Positions 1-9,251 of a stretch of 64,000 nt of DNA are shown here, one piece after another. A model generated the notes under the pieces. It worked only from the letters and a program-made list of their open reading frames with translations, was not told the origin of the DNA and ran no database searches. A program made the translations under genes and the position numbers. Source of the stretch: CAMYKD01 sp041617155 (GTDB taxonomy: Bacteria; Pseudomonadota; Alphaproteobacteria; Kiloniellales; JAKSDN01); assembly GCA_041617155.1 (NCBI GenBank), contig JBFJPL010000010.1, forward strand, positions 1 through 64,000. The letters are read 5' to 3'. How positions within the stretch are numbered: position 1 is the stretch's first letter; every line of letters begins with the position of its first letter.

Positions 1-89
1 CCTTAGGGGGGAGCCGCCACAATCCCCTCGAGCTCTTGTTGGCCCATTGCCGGGTAAAACGCGCCTAGTTGTGGCAGAAGGCGAGCGGC

Positions 90-2618
90 CTATTCCTCGA
101 TCGGCGAGAAGGGGATCACGCCGCCGAAATAGACGTAGAGGTACTCGTCGAACCGCTCGGGCGCGCCGTTGGGATTGCGGAAGGTGACGACGCAGACGCG
201 GCCCTCGCCCTGCCACCAGATGCACAGTTTGTCGTCCCGCCAGCCGTCGACCACCCCGGTGTCGACCAGATCGCCGATGCGGCTGGTGGCCATGCCGTCC
301 CGGGCGATCGAGATCCAACGGTCCTGGCCCGACTGGGCGTCGGTGCCCTTGATCGTACGCCCGACATAGACCGCCCTGAGATCGGCGCCGCGCACCAGGT
401 CGGGTGAACCCGGGTCGAAGCCCCAGGGGATCTCCTCCAGGCCGGCCTTGCGCAAACCGGCGCGGAACTGGCGGCGGATTTTCTCCGACTTGAAGGCCCA
501 GCTGTCGACCGAGAGAACGCTGTAGCTCCACGCCTCCGCCCTCTGCTTGGTCTTGATCCGCTCGATCTCGGCCTGCGCTTCGTCGGCCTTGCCCAATTGG
601 CCATAGGCCGCGGCCAGGTACATGTGCGTGTCGGTGAAATCGTCGCCGACCTCTAACGCCAGCCTGAACTGCTCGGCCGCCTGCTCGAAGCGGCCTAGAT
701 GATAGAGCACCTGCCCGCGCCGCCAGATGAAGCTTTTCGGATTGAGCGGATCGAGCCGCGCGCCCCGTTCCAGCACCTCGAGCGCCTCGGCGGGACGGCC
801 GGTATAGAGATAGGCCTTGACCATGGCATCGTAGCTGTCGGCATCGGCCATGCCCGAGGCGATCGCTTTCTTGGCCGCCGCGAAACCCTGCTCGTATTCA
901 CCGCGGATGTAATGCACGTGAAGCGCGACGCTATGGGCAAGGGGCGTCGGGTGCTTCATGGCCCGGCGCAGGTAGTGAACCGTCAGATCCATTACCTCCT
1001 TCTGCGTCAGCCCCAGCGACTTCTGCCATCCGGCGGCGAAGGTGAGCCAGTAGACATGGGCAAGCGCGGCATAGGCACGGCCATAGCCGGGATCGAGCTC
1101 GATCGCCCGCTCCAGATGGGCGATCGCCTTGGCGTGTTCCGTCGCGTCGTAGATCCGGGCGTACTGCCAGCCGCGCAGAAACGCATCGTAGGCCGCCGGG
1201 TTGCCGGTCAGGGCCGAGGCCACGCCTGCCCGCATCCCGGCGGGCAGAGTCATCCCGAGCGCGGCCGCGACATCGCGCGCTATCTTGTCCTGCAGCGCGA
1301 AGACCTTGTCCAGGGAGTCGTCGTAGCGTTCGGCCCAGAGGTGGAAGCCGGAAAGGGCGTCGATCAGCTGGGCATTGACCCGCACCTGGCCCCCGGCGCG
1401 CCGCACGCTGCCCTCGAGCACGAAGCGCACGCCGAGCGCCTCGGCCACCTGCCGGATGGCGACGGGCTTGTCCTTGTAGGCGAAGCTCGAGTTGCGGGCG
1501 ATGACGAAGAGGCCGTCGAGCTTGGCCAGCTCGGTGATCAGGTCATCGGTCAAGCCCTCGGCGAAGTAGTCCTGCTCTGGGTCGCGGCTCAGGTTGGCGA
1601 AGGGCAGGACGGCGATCGAGGGCCGGTCGGGCAGGGGGAAGGCCATTTTGGCCTCCGAGGCGGGTTCGACCCGCGATTCCCAGGGCCACAGCCAGGCGGC
1701 TAGGCCGCCGGCCGCGAACACGGCAAGGACCGCGGCAAGCGCCGCCCTACGCCAGCGCCACGGCCCGCGCGCGCCTGCGCCTCGCTCGTCGAAGACGGCT
1801 TCGTTCGCGGCTTCGCCGCCGTGTTCGGAGAGGACGGGCGCGGGCCGTGAGGCCGCCGGCGCGTCCACGGCACGCGCAGCCGGTTCCGGCATGCCGTTGC
1901 GGATCGCCGCGACCAGCTGCTCTGTCTCGGCGTCCGGTTCGACGGCGAACTCGCGCCGCAACAGCTTGCGGCAGGTCTGGTACTGGCGCAGCGCCGCTTC
2001 GCGCTGCCCGGCTTGCGCGTAAAGCCGCATGAGTGTCCGGTGGGCCGGCTCGTGCGCCGGGTCCAAGGCGATCAGACGTCCGGCCAGCGCGACCGCCTCG
2101 TCGCGCAGCCCGGTCTCGGCCTGGTCGGCCAGCAGCCTGCCGAGAGCGCCGATCACGAGCCCGCGCAGGCGCGCCCGCTGGCCGCGCAGCCAGTCTTCGA
2201 AGACCGGCGCGTGGACCGCGAGCCCGGCGAGGAAATCCCCCGCGTAGAGCTCGGCCGCCTGCGCGAGGCCCTCCGGAGAGCCCTCGGCCACCAAGGCCTC
2301 GAAGGCCACGACGTCGACCTCAGCCGAGGTGGGTTCGAGGGTTACCGCGTTGCGGTCGATGGCAAGCGGCGACGGCTCGACCGCCCGGAGAGCCTTGCGC
2401 AAGGCGGTCAGCGCCTGGCGCAGGCAGCTGCGCGCATGGGCGTCGTCGCGGTCGCTCCACAGGAGGTCGGCCAACGCGCCACGTGACTGGGCCCGGCCCG
2501 GCTGCATGGCCAGATAGGCCAGAACGGCTTGTGCTCTTTGGCTTCTTAGTTCGATCCCCTCGCCGGTCGCCAGCCGGGCCTCGAACCCGCCCAGGAGTTT
2601 GAGCCGGAGCGGTGCCAT
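90..2618 (-). CDS. SARP-type transcriptional regulator with membrane helix, TolB-like and TPR domains
   Basis: 842 residues. Residues 5-95 look like an OmpR/PhoB-type winged helix and about 97-240 like the bacterial transcriptional activation domain of SARP regulators. Residues 290-312 are a single hydrophobic helix flanked by Trp/Arg. Residues 333-450 resemble the TolB N-terminal-like domain found in adenylate-cyclase-type regulators (SIAVLPFANLS, YFAEGLTDDL). TPR-like helices follow to about residue 700. The family activates secondary metabolism or envelope genes; a membrane-tethered form implies sensing outside or at the membrane. It diverges from the beta-helix gene at 2798 across 179 bases, so that gene pair is the obvious candidate target (inference). 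A GAGGGG-like ribosome site precedes ATG 2618. The ligand is unknown. Confidence 0.85.
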   Translation of the reverse strand: MAPLRLKLLGGFEARLATGEGIELRSQRAQAVLAYLAMQPGRAQSRGALADLLWSDRDDAHARSCLRQALTALRKALRAVEPSPLAIDRNAVTLEPTSAEVDVVAFEALVAEGSPEGLAQAAELYAGDFLAGLAVHAPVFEDWLRGQRARLRGLVIGALGRLLADQAETGLRDEAVALAGRLIALDPAHEPAHRTLMRLYAQAGQREAALRQYQTCRKLLRREFAVEPDAETEQLVAAIRNGMPEPAARAVDAPAASRPAPVLSEHGGEAANEAVFDERGAGARGPWRWRRAALAAVLAVFAAGGLAAWLWPWESRVEPASEAKMAFPLPDRPSIAVLPFANLSRDPEQDYFAEGLTDDLITELAKLDGLFVIARNSSFAYKDKPVAIRQVAEALGVRFVLEGSVRRAGGQVRVNAQLIDALSGFHLWAERYDDSLDKVFALQDKIARDVAAALGMTLPAGMRAGVASALTGNPAAYDAFLRGWQYARIYDATEHAKAIAHLERAIELDPGYGRAYAALAHVYWLTFAAGWQKSLGLTQKEVMDLTVHYLRRAMKHPTPLAHSVALHVHYIRGEYEQGFAAAKKAIASGMADADSYDAMVKAYLYTGRPAEALEVLERGARLDPLNPKSFIWRRGQVLYHLGRFEQAAEQFRLALEVGDDFTDTHMYLAAAYGQLGKADEAQAEIERIKTKQRAEAWSYSVLSVDSWAFKSEKIRRQFRAGLRKAGLEEIPWGFDPGSPDLVRGADLRAVYVGRTIKGTDAQSGQDRWISIARDGMATSRIGDLVDTGVVDGWRDDKLCIWWQGEGRVCVVTFRNPNGAPERFDEYLYVYFGGVIPFSPIEE

Positions 2619-2797
2619 CGCCCCTCGATTGATCGATTCAAGAGCTTACAACCCGATATTAACGCAGTTTTCACGATTATCCCAGCCCCGAGCGACTCGC
2701 TTCACGGGCGCCGAACGGTGGTTTCACGGCCGCGGCGTAAGATTTCAGGTTGGATCGGAACGATTGTCGAACCACGGGGGAACAACGGGGAACAGCC

Positions 2798-4312
2798 ATG
2801 AACACCCATCGCGGAAACCAAATCCTTCTGTCGGCGGCGCTGGGCGCCGGCCTGCTCACCCTGGCGTTGGCCTTTGCCGGTTCCGCCACGGCGGACGACG
2901 ACGATGACGATGACGACGACATTACCGTCGTCTATCCCACGGGCGATCCATCGGACGACGTGCCCAACGTGCAGGACGCCGTCGCTGGCGGCGGCACGGT
3001 CCTGCTCAAGGCGACCGACCGGGACGGCAACCCGACGGCCTTCAACTTCGGTCAGGTCTTCCCCGCGACCCTGCAGGAGGCCTTTGACGCCAGGGAGGAG
3101 AACAGCGTCAACATCAGGCGGAGCGTACGAATCCGCGGTGAGAGCCTGGACGACGACTGGGCCGAGAGTGACGACGATAACGACGAGGACCTGGACGATG
3201 AGGTTCGCACCACGCTCGAGGGCGGCTTCGAGCCGTTTCACATTGTGGCGCCCGGCATCGACGTGGTCATCGAAGGCATCGACTTCACCTGCACCCGATA
3301 CAAGGCCATTTCGGTGAAGACCGGCGACCGGGTCGTTATCAGGAACAACAGGTTCGGCAAGGTCACCTTCTTCCAAACCGATTCTCCACCGCCGTTTTTT
3401 CCGGTTCCGCGGACCTTCGGCATCGCTGTTGCCGACGACACCGGGCAATTGATCTCTGTGGGGACGGCTGAGATCACCGGCAACCTGTTCGACCTCAACC
3501 CCGACCCAAGCCCCCCCTGCCCGCTTCCTGAGGATGCGTTCGATCCAGATCCCAGCCGCGAGAAGCTGGGCGATACGCGTGCATTTGCCTTCATCGGGGC
3601 CAGCGTCGATGGCACTGTGATCGTCCGCGACAACACCATCAGAAACACCGCACGTTTGGGCGTGAACTTCCTCGACCCGCTGGGCAAGGTCGAGGTGCGC
3701 GACAATGTCATCGATCTCGGTCCCTTGGCGGCGAGCCGACCCCTGGGAAATCTCGGTATTCAGTTTCAGCCCGGATTTTTCCCGCCGTTCGACCAGGAGG
3801 GCGGCCGCGCCCTCATCACGGGCAACAAGATCATTTGCAGCAATCCCGATTGCCGGGGCATCGCAGTCGGAGACACCAGCCTGCCCAGAACAGCCCGCGC
3901 CATCGTCAAACACAACCACATCGTCATGGCGGTTCCCGAGAGTGAGACCCCGGTTCTACCCTTTGCGGCGGGTATCGAGCTCTTCATGTCGAACAGCGTG
4001 GTGTCCGACAACAGGATCGAAGGACGAAGCAACTTCGCCATACTGGTCGAGGGCGATTTCGGCGACGGCGTCAACGTCAACCTGGCGAACGACAACCGTA
4101 TCGTCCGCAACAAGGTCCGCGACTTCACGCCGCTCAGCAAAGACTACTTCGGCCTGAAGCTGCCTGAGCCGGTCGACTACGCGCTGTTCGATGGCAACGA
4201 CAACCGGCTTCGGGACAGGAGCGGAACGGTTTGCCTAGGCGGTTTCACGGGCAGTAGCGGCAATGTCGTCAAGGGTGGGCTCGAGGTGGTTGTCGGTGAC
4301 AACTGTCAGTGA
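2798..4312 (+). CDS. Secreted right-handed beta-helix protein with poly-Asp tract (copy 1)
   Basis: 504 residues from ATG 2798, which has a purine-rich GGGGAAC upstream; an in-frame ATG at 2750 would add a non-signal leader. Residues 1-32 are a signal peptide ending at about SATA, followed at once by nine consecutive aspartates (33-41). A second Asp/Glu-rich loop lies near residues 125-145. The body carries repeated Asn/Asp/Val/Ile rungs (IRNNRFGKV, ITGNLFDLN, VRDNTIRN) typical of parallel beta-helices such as pectate-lyase-fold and PbH1 proteins. I see no clear catalytic signature. It is a tandem paralogue of the gene at 4407: both share the NFGQVFP, PGIDVVIEGIDFTC and LNPDPSP segments. Probable role: calcium-binding exported surface or polysaccharide-active protein. 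Substrate unknown. Confidence 0.8.
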   Translation: MNTHRGNQILLSAALGAGLLTLALAFAGSATADDDDDDDDDITVVYPTGDPSDDVPNVQDAVAGGGTVLLKATDRDGNPTAFNFGQVFPATLQEAFDAREENSVNIRRSVRIRGESLDDDWAESDDDNDEDLDDEVRTTLEGGFEPFHIVAPGIDVVIEGIDFTCTRYKAISVKTGDRVVIRNNRFGKVTFFQTDSPPPFFPVPRTFGIAVADDTGQLISVGTAEITGNLFDLNPDPSPPCPLPEDAFDPDPSREKLGDTRAFAFIGASVDGTVIVRDNTIRNTARLGVNFLDPLGKVEVRDNVIDLGPLAASRPLGNLGIQFQPGFFPPFDQEGGRALITGNKIICSNPDCRGIAVGDTSLPRTARAIVKHNHIVMAVPESETPVLPFAAGIELFMSNSVVSDNRIEGRSNFAILVEGDFGDGVNVNLANDNRIVRNKVRDFTPLSKDYFGLKLPEPVDYALFDGNDNRLRDRSGTVCLGGFTGSSGNVVKGGLEVVVGDNCQ

Positions 4313-4406
4313 ATGGGCATGGCCAAGCCTCGGCCAACCCGTTCCACGGCGGCTTCTTTGACATCGGAATTCGTACGAACTGATCGCTGAAAAGGGGATG
4401 ACAGCC

Positions 4407-5888
4407 ATGCACATCCAATACAGAAAACGACACCTCCACGCCGCGCTTGGCGCCAGTCTCCTCGCCTTGCTGGTGGCTATTGCAGGCCCCGCCGTGGCGG
4501 ACGACGATGATAACGACGTGACCGTCGTCTATCCCACCGGCATCCCCGCGCAGGATATCGGCAACATTCGGGATGCCGTTGCCATGGCGGCGGAAGGCGG
4601 TACCGTCCTGCTTCGGGCAACAGCCTTTGACGGCACGCCGACGCCCTTCAACTTCGGTCAGGTCTTCCCGGAAACCCTTGAAGAAGCCTTCGCTCAGCGT
4701 GAATTCAACAGCGTCAACATTACGAAGAGCGTGCGAATCCACGGCGAGAGTCTGGGCGATATCTGGGACGACGACGATGATGACGAGGAGGTTTCGGGCG
4801 ACGCGATCCGGACAACAGTGGAAGGCGGTCTCGAGCCGTTCCGCGTTCTGGCGCCCGGCATCGACGTCGTGATCGAAGGCATCGACTTCACCTGCAACCG
4901 CTACAAGGTCATTCAGGTGATTGCAGGCCGCCACGTGGTGATCCGAAACAACCGGTTTGGGAAGGTCACGTTTTTCGCGACCGATCTTCTTTTCGGCACG
5001 CCCCGGACCTTCGGCATCGCCGTGGTTAGCGACACCGGCGAGGAACAGATCTCCGTGGATAAGCTTGAGATCGTCAACAACGTGCTCGATCTCAACCCCG
5101 ACCCGAGCCCCAGGTGCCCACTTCCCGGCGAGGCCTTCGACCCCGACCCCAGCCGCGAGGACCTGGGAAACAAGCTCACTTTCGTGATCTTCACGGCAAA
5201 CTTGGAGGGCAACAAGATCATCGCGGGAAACCGTGTTCAGAACACGGGTTTTAGAGGAATTTCGGTGATCGACAACTTTGGCACGGCCATCGTTCGAAGT
5301 AATATCCTCGAGTTGGGTCCGCTGGCCGTGGCGAACGGTAACGGGGGGATCAGCGCGCAGAACGGTATTTTCCCACCGTTCGACCGAGCGGCGGGTCGCT
5401 TTGCCATCATGAAGAACAGGATTACTTGCAGCCATCCGAATTGCACCGGCATCGGGGTGGGAGACACCACGGTGCCACGGGCAGGACGGGCCAATGTCAG
5501 GCGCAATCACGTGACCATGGCCGTGCCGGCGTCGGATGCCCCGACATCGCCCATTGCGGCCGGTCTCGATATTCTGATTTCGAACAGCGTGTTTTCCTTC
5601 AACAGGATCGTCGGGCGAAGCAACTTCGCAATCGCGCTGACCGGGGAGATCGACTTCGACGGCCCCGGACCGGCGCCTCCCGTCACCGGCTTGGCGGACA
5701 ACAATCGAATCGTCTTGAACGACGTGACGGACTTTGACGCCTTCGACGTCTTCAACCCCTCCGAGGCCGACTACGTCCTGTTCGATGCCAATCACAATTT
5801 CCTGCTTGGCAGGAGCGGCACGGTCTTCGATGCCGGCGAAGGCAACGTCATTCGGGGCGGGCTCGAGGTGGTCGGTGGAGGGAGCTGA
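4407..5888 (+). CDS. Secreted right-handed beta-helix protein with Asp-rich tract (copy 2)
   Basis: 493 residues from ATG 4407, preceded by AAAGGGG; the ATG at 4398 would overlap that ribosome site. A signal peptide covers residues 1-31, then DDDDND, and a further Asp/Glu run lies near residues 115-130. The architecture is colinear with copy 1, 95 bases upstream, so this is a tandem duplication with clear divergence, mainly in the Asp runs and C-terminus. Beta-helix rungs (VIRNNRFGKV, IVNNVLDLN, NRIVLNDV) are visible. No enzymatic residues can be assigned. Probably co-transcribed with copy 1, since the gap between them contains no strong terminator that I can see. Confidence 0.8.
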   Translation: MHIQYRKRHLHAALGASLLALLVAIAGPAVADDDDNDVTVVYPTGIPAQDIGNIRDAVAMAAEGGTVLLRATAFDGTPTPFNFGQVFPETLEEAFAQREFNSVNITKSVRIHGESLGDIWDDDDDDEEVSGDAIRTTVEGGLEPFRVLAPGIDVVIEGIDFTCNRYKVIQVIAGRHVVIRNNRFGKVTFFATDLLFGTPRTFGIAVVSDTGEEQISVDKLEIVNNVLDLNPDPSPRCPLPGEAFDPDPSREDLGNKLTFVIFTANLEGNKIIAGNRVQNTGFRGISVIDNFGTAIVRSNILELGPLAVANGNGGISAQNGIFPPFDRAAGRFAIMKNRITCSHPNCTGIGVGDTTVPRAGRANVRRNHVTMAVPASDAPTSPIAAGLDILISNSVFSFNRIVGRSNFAIALTGEIDFDGPGPAPPVTGLADNNRIVLNDVTDFDAFDVFNPSEADYVLFDANHNFLLGRSGTVFDAGEGNVIRGGLEVVGGGS

Positions 5889-6196
5889 ACGAGACTGTTC
5901 TCTCGACAAACCGGACCAGCCATTAGCCGCCCCCCATGCAAGGGCGAAGTTGTTTTGTCCCGCCGTTGCCGGACAGGTTTTGAATTGGTGCGTTTTGCCC
6001 TTGACCTACGAGGATGGGCCACACCGCTCGACCCCCCAACACACAAATACGTCAATTCAAGACCTGACCCCAAATTTTGCATTAATGCCGGCCAGGCCCT
6101 GGTTTCGGCTTATAGTGTCCGCGAACTCGCCCTGACGGACTCCTGCATTGCCCCGGGTTCCGGACCGGCGGGCCTGTAACCATCACAGAGGCGGCG
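5889..6196. repeat. Intergenic region with paired REP-like motifs
   Basis: This 308-base gap between the beta-helix gene and glsA holds no convincing gene. CAGGTTTTGAATTG at 5974-5987 and CAATTCAAGACCTG at 6053-6066 form an inverted pair with 13 of 14 positions matching. The second copy continues into ACCCC, the CAGGTCTTGAATT type of REP often mobilised by REP-associated tyrosine transposases. The pair may be a remnant of such a repetitive element. The glsA promoter must lie here too. Confidence 0.45.
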
Positions 6197-7129
6197 ATGG
6201 CGGCACTCGAGGCGTTGCTGGAGGAAACCCGCGAGGCGGTCGCCCAGCGGATCGGGACCGGCCGGGTGGCCGATTACATCCCGGCTCTGGCGCGCATCGA
6301 CCCGCACAAGTTCGGCATCGCCGTGGTCGACCTGGAGGGCCGGGTGACCGCGCTGGGCGATGCCCACGAGCCCTTCTCGATCCAGAGCATCTCCAAGGTC
6401 TTCACCCTGACCCTGGCCCTGGGCCGGCTCGGCCAGGGTATCTGGAAACGGGTCGGGCGCGAGCCCTCGGGATCGCCGTTCAATTCGATCGTGCAGCTGG
6501 AGCGCGAGCGCGGCATCCCGCGCAACCCCTTCATCAACGCCGGCGCGCTGGCGGTCAGCGACGTGGTGATATCCGGCGCCGGCGGCGCGGCGGCCGCGGT
6601 CGAGGAGATCACCGGCTTCATCCGACGCCTGGCCCAGGACCCGGCCATCGCGGTCGACCCGGAGGTTGCCGCCTCGGAAAAGGCGACCGGCTACCGCAAC
6701 GCCGCCCTGGCCAACTTCATGAAAGGCTTCGGCAACCTGGAGAACCCGGTCGAGGCGGTGCTGGAGGTCTACTTCAAGCAATGCGCAATCGCCATGAGCT
6801 GCGCCCAGCTGGCGCGCGCGGCCCTGTTCCTCGCCGCCGGGGGCCGGGATCCGGTCGCCGGCCTGGAGATCGTCACCCGGCAGCGGGCCCGGCGGATCAA
6901 GGCCCTGATGCTGACCTGCGGACACTACGACGCCTCGGGCGACTTCGCCTTCCGGGTCGGGCTGCCCGGCAAAAGCGGGGTCGGCGGCGGCATCCTGGCG
7001 GTGGTCCCGAGCCGCTGCGCCGTCGCCGTCTGGTCGCCCGGCCTCAACGCCAACGGCAACTCCCTGGTCGGCACCCTGGCCCTTGAGCAACTCGCCGCCA
7101 AGGCCGGCTGGTCGGTGTTTCTGGGCTAA
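6197..7129 (+). CDS. glsA: Glutaminase
   Basis: 310 residues, the usual length of the serine-dependent glutaminase family that hydrolyses L-glutamine to glutamate and ammonia in the cytosol. The beta-lactamase-like S-x-x-K motif is present as SISK (Ser64-Lys67). The family segments PFSIQSISKVF, NPFINAGA and the glycine-rich GKSGVGGGI near the C-terminus are intact. The start ATG 6197 follows GAGGCGGCG. It stands alone: the downstream patatin gene is convergent, with a perfect 8-bp hairpin at 7171-7190 between them. No glutamine-linked neighbours are seen. Confidence 0.93.
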   Translation: MAALEALLEETREAVAQRIGTGRVADYIPALARIDPHKFGIAVVDLEGRVTALGDAHEPFSIQSISKVFTLTLALGRLGQGIWKRVGREPSGSPFNSIVQLERERGIPRNPFINAGALAVSDVVISGAGGAAAAVEEITGFIRRLAQDPAIAVDPEVAASEKATGYRNAALANFMKGFGNLENPVEAVLEVYFKQCAIAMSCAQLARAALFLAAGGRDPVAGLEIVTRQRARRIKALMLTCGHYDASGDFAFRVGLPGKSGVGGGILAVVPSRCAVAVWSPGLNANGNSLVGTLALEQLAAKAGWSVFLG

Positions 7130-7170
7130 CGGAAAATCTCGGTGACAATGGCGTGTTTCACCGCGCACCG

Positions 7171-7190
7171 CCGCTCGCTCGTGCGAGCGG
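7171..7190. terminator. Hairpin between convergent glsA and patatin genes
   Basis: CCGCTCGC and GCGAGCGG form a perfect 8-bp stem with a TCGT loop. There is no T-run on either strand, so bidirectional termination is plausible but not proven. Confidence 0.35.
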
Positions 7191-7231
7191 GGGACCGGCA
7201 GATCAATCGAGTTCGAGCCCCTTGGTTGCTC

Positions 7232-8392
7232 TCAGCCCACGCCGTAATCCGGATAGGGGAAACCGGCGGGCGGGGGAATCTCCGGGTTGACGTGGCGGCG
7301 CAGGCCCGCGTCGCACACGGCGTATCCCCAATTTATGATCCTTGCCCGGTGCTTCTTGGATAGCCGCTTGAGTCTGGTGGGGGTCTCGGCGATGCGCAGC
7401 GTCTTGGCGTGCGGGCAGTCCAACGCATCGTCGAGCCGATAGTTGGCGATGTCGGTCCGGATGCCCCAATAGACGCCTTCGCGGTCGCCCGCGATGTATG
7501 ACTGAATGAGCTGTCGCTTGCGCAGGCTCCTCACCTGGTTGTCGATCAGATTGAGAACCCGGTAGGCGTGCCGCGCCCAATCCTCCTTCGGCTCCTCCTC
7601 CGGCAGGGTCTTGCCTCCCGCATCGCTGACCAGAATCGTACCGTAGCGCTTCCACGCGGTCTCGAGGCCCAGGTTGTCGTACACGCCGCCGTCGGAGAGC
7701 ACGACCCGCGTCGTGTAGGGTTCCTGTTGCAGGTCCTTGCCGCTATCGGGCGTGTAGGCGGACTCGTCCAGCTCCATGACCAAGGGCGACAGAACCGGCG
7801 GAAAAGCCGAGGACGCGGCGACCGCCGTTGCCAGCCGCACCGTGGGCGCCCGCACTTCACCGACGCGATAGTCGCGCATGTATGGTTTCATGAAGCGCCA
7901 GAGCGCGCCGGACTGGACGTTTGTCGCATTGATGACGAAGCGCGGCGTGTCCGGCAGATCCTGAAGCGTGGTCTTGCCGAAAAGGTGTTTGCGGTAAGCC
8001 GCTTGGATCTTGTCGCTGATGGTACCGGGAAGCAGGATGCCGCCGATGATCGACGAGGCGTCGATCGTCTCTTTCGCCAGGGAGTGAATCGGATCGGCAA
8101 CCTGATCGATGAAGTCCGGTATGGACGGGGTGCCGCTGGCCATCAGGCTTTGCCATTTGAGCCCTAGTTGCGCCGCCGTTATGGAGCCGCCGGAGACGCT
8201 GGAAATGCGCTTGACCTGCGCCAGGATGCCAGTCTCGTACAAGCGCCAAAGGGCACCCACGTGAAACAGCATGGCCCGATAACCGCCACCTGAAAGGCAC
8301 AGCGCGATTCCCGGCTCGGGCGCCCGATGCACCGAACCAGTATCGATCTCCTCGACCGGGCTGCGTGTGGAAATCTCGTTCGTATCGCCCAT
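7232..8392 (-). CDS. Patatin-like phospholipase
   Basis: 386 residues. The glycine-rich oxyanion segment is LSGGGYRAM (residues 33-41). The nucleophile elbow is SVSGGS with Ser67, where the first Gly of the usual G-x-S-x-G is replaced by Ser. The catalytic Asp lies in LSDGGVYDN (Asp234, the D-G-G motif). The spacing and the ATAVAASSAFPPVL block (189-202) match bacterial patatins that hydrolyse acyl esters of phospholipids. No signal peptide, so it is cytosolic or peripherally membrane-bound. It stands about 300 bases downstream of the coiled-coil protein gene and may be separately transcribed. Roles in lipid turnover, toxicity or defence are all possible; nothing in the sequence decides. Confidence 0.88.
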   Translation of the reverse strand: MGDTNEISTRSPVEEIDTGSVHRAPEPGIALCLSGGGYRAMLFHVGALWRLYETGILAQVKRISSVSGGSITAAQLGLKWQSLMASGTPSIPDFIDQVADPIHSLAKETIDASSIIGGILLPGTISDKIQAAYRKHLFGKTTLQDLPDTPRFVINATNVQSGALWRFMKPYMRDYRVGEVRAPTVRLATAVAASSAFPPVLSPLVMELDESAYTPDSGKDLQQEPYTTRVVLSDGGVYDNLGLETAWKRYGTILVSDAGGKTLPEEEPKEDWARHAYRVLNLIDNQVRSLRKRQLIQSYIAGDREGVYWGIRTDIANYRLDDALDCPHAKTLRIAETPTRLKRLSKKHRARIINWGYAVCDAGLRRHVNPEIPPPAGFPYPDYGVG

Positions 8393-8693
8393 TGAAATTA
8401 CCCTTCCTGGTATTCCGTTGAGGCTCTGGCCGAGCCGTTTGTGGCCGCCGCGAGTTCGGGGGCGAATTTATACGACTCCTGCGCTTGCACCGCGCTAAGC
8501 CGAAGCGGGAAGGCCGCTGGATAAGCAAACTCGTCCCGCCAAACTCCCATCGCCGAGCCGAAACTTCAAGGACCGGCAGTGGATTGGTTCACCTCGTGCG
8601 CGAAAAAGGTGTCTGACACTTTTTTCGCTATCAAACTTTGACGCAGGCCGCGTGCGGCCCCGGACTTCAAGCGTGTTGAGCGCCGTTGGGCAA
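8393..8693. repeat. Intergenic region with a near-perfect REP-like palindrome
   Basis: No gene seen. Bases 8600-8628 hold GCGAAAAAGGTGTC, one T, then GACACTTTTTTCGC: a 14-bp inverted repeat with one mismatch. This GGTGTC/GACAC palindrome is a common alphaproteobacterial REP type. Downstream, TCAAACTTTGACG (about 8631-8643) recurs at 9490-9502 inside another repeat. Confidence 0.5.
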
Positions 8694-9251
8694 CTATCGA
8701 GCCTGCTCAAGCCATAGCTTGAATTCTTCACCCGTTAGTCGATCCCAGCCTTTCGGGCAGCCCTCTTTGAGCCGCCGCAGTATGGTCGAAGCTCCGTGGT
8801 CTTTTGGTTGAGCCGCGATCTGAAACGAAAATGCCGCCTCCGCCGGGAAGCTCAGGTTCGGGAAGGTGCAGGCAAGTGCTGCCGCGGCACCGTAGGCGCC
8901 CACCTGCGTGACGTCGCCAAACCTCTCGCGCCGATCCAGATGCAATGTTCCGCTATCATCTACCTTATCGTAGATGGTCTTTATTCCGGACATGCGATCG
9001 AGGACCTCGTTGAGGAAGACCTGATGAGACCGGATCTGCGACTCCATCGCGAGCTGACGATTCTTGAGCCCGATGTCGGACAGGGCCTGATAGCCGGTAA
9101 CGCACGAGACCAGGATGCCGGCGGAGATAGATAGCGTTGTCAGCCATCCGCGTCTTTGAGCGTCACGGGCGGAATTGGCCTCGCACTGTAGTTTCTCGAT
9201 CTCCGCCTCGATCTTTCTGCGCTCCAGCTGTTCGTCGGTGTTGGCAATCAT
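8694..9251 (-). CDS. Hypothetical membrane-anchored coiled-coil protein
   Basis: 185 residues, not recognised. Residues 5-35 are highly charged (EQLERRKIEAEIEKLQ) and probably form a coiled coil. Residues 36-58 are one hydrophobic helix. The remaining about 125 residues are soluble, contain Cys109 and end in a helical EEFKLWLEQA. A good GGAGG ribosome site precedes ATG 9251 by 8 bases. It is upstream of the patatin gene on the same strand, separated by a repeat. Function unknown; tethering or scaffolding would fit the layout. Confidence 0.6.
   Translation of the reverse strand: MIANTDEQLERRKIEAEIEKLQCEANSARDAQRRGWLTTLSISAGILVSCVTGYQALSDIGLKNRQLAMESQIRSHQVFLNEVLDRMSGIKTIYDKVDDSGTLHLDRRERFGDVTQVGAYGAAAALACTFPNLSFPAEAAFSFQIAAQPKDHGASTILRRLKEGCPKGWDRLTGEEFKLWLEQAR

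Noticed and set aside
2702..5909. Long minus-strand open frames (405 and 546 codons) opposite the beta-helix genes
   Set aside because: They mirror the Asp/Val-rich codons of the plus-strand genes, have no ribosome site or recognisable domain, and the plus-strand proteins have signal peptides and clear repeats.
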